Below, piece by piece: positions 63,895 to 64,000 of a stretch of 64,000 nt of DNA. How positions within the stretch are numbered: position 1 is the stretch's first letter; each line of letters starts with the position of its first letter. The DNA comes from Bog-473 sp963743785 (GTDB lineage Bacteria > Actinomycetota > Acidimicrobiia > Acidimicrobiales > RAAP-2), in assembly GCA_963743785.1 (NCBI GenBank), contig CAVURD010000016.1, positions 1 through 64,000 of the forward strand, given 5' to 3'. The notes beneath the pieces are model-generated. The model ran no database searches and was not told the DNA's origin. It saw only the letters and a program-made list of their open reading frames with translations. The position numbers were made by a program, and so were the translations under genes.

Positions 63895-64000
63895 TTCCTG
63901 GTGCGCCCTCGCCCTTGATCCAGCGAAGCGGAGTTGCCAGAGAGCCAGACGGTGATCCACGCGCCCAGAATGTTTCTGCTTTACAATTCCGCCGGCACAG

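Noticed and set aside
1..64000. CRISPR arrays, rRNA genes, complete insertion sequences or prophage
   Set aside because: No regularly spaced repeats, no rRNA-like sequence and no transposase, integrase or phage structural genes were seen.

Overview
The window is chromosomal DNA from a high-GC actinobacterium. The evidence is a SenX3/RegX3-type two-component pair, a DprE1/DprE2 pair, an actinobacterial SCO6880/DUF6112-type conjugation module, a furA/katG pairing, CtaA/CtaB back to back and a SCO6745-family protein. I cannot name the genus; an acidimicrobial or other environmental lineage is a guess. About 22 single-base frame breaks occur, many in genes that should be indispensable (serS, ctaB, cydC, cydD). 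They often sit at G, C or A runs, so most are probably base-calling indels. I report such genes as one feature across the break.

Region by region: (1) 0-11.8 kb: a PIG-L deacetylase, then a leftward type IV secretion/conjugation-like module (2-TM DUF6112-like protein, TrbL/VirB6-like protein, SCO6880-like protein, VirB4-like ATPase, VirD4-like coupling protein). The module is split between the SCO6880-like and VirB4-like genes by a 4.7-kb oxidative-stress block: GntR repressor, membrane-anchored protein, small membrane protein, katG and a Fur/FurA regulator. (2) 11.9-14.3 kb: senX3-regX3-like pair. (3) 14.4-18.9 kb: PQQ-type propeller lipoprotein, a metalloid-resistance cluster (aquaglyceroporin, ArsI/CadI-like VOC enzyme, ArsR) and a secreted YncE-like propeller. 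(4) 18.9-24.7 kb: serS, an ABC-2 exporter, a TlpA-like thioredoxin, ctaB and ctaA for heme A/O, and tRNA-Glu. (5) 24.7-28.8 kb: a small accessory patch downstream of tRNA-Glu with two ~170-bp degenerate direct repeats, several very small genes, a STAS protein, an epimerase and a VOC protein. (6) 28.8-34.3 kb: aquaporin, SDR, GH15 trehalase/glucoamylase-like enzyme and NDH-2. (7) 34.4-40.5 kb: a leftward cydDCAB operon for cytochrome bd. (8) 40.8-49.2 kb: CapA-like protein, two small membrane proteins, a HelD/HelR-like RNA polymerase motor with an AT-richer leader containing a candidate small RNA or attenuator, dprE1-dprE2, two conserved actinobacterial proteins, tRNA-Asp and tRNA-Phe. (9) 49.3-63.9 kb: Na+/H+ antiporter, MFS and SulP transporters, a P-type ATPase coupled to polyphosphate kinase PPK2, a PAP2 phosphatase, a second SulP, a lipid/diacylglycerol kinase-like protein and a DUF2252 protein.

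Taken together, regions 5-9 read as an energy and stress-adaptation neighbourhood: alternative oxidase and non-proton-pumping NADH dehydrogenase, ion and proton transport, polyphosphate metabolism, water and compatible-solute metabolism. The least explained items are the 120-nt candidate RNA ahead of the HelD-like gene, the split secretion module, the repeat pair near 25-27 kb, the in-frame CydC-CydA reading, and the P-type ATPase whose membrane motif resembles proton pumps rather than calcium pumps.
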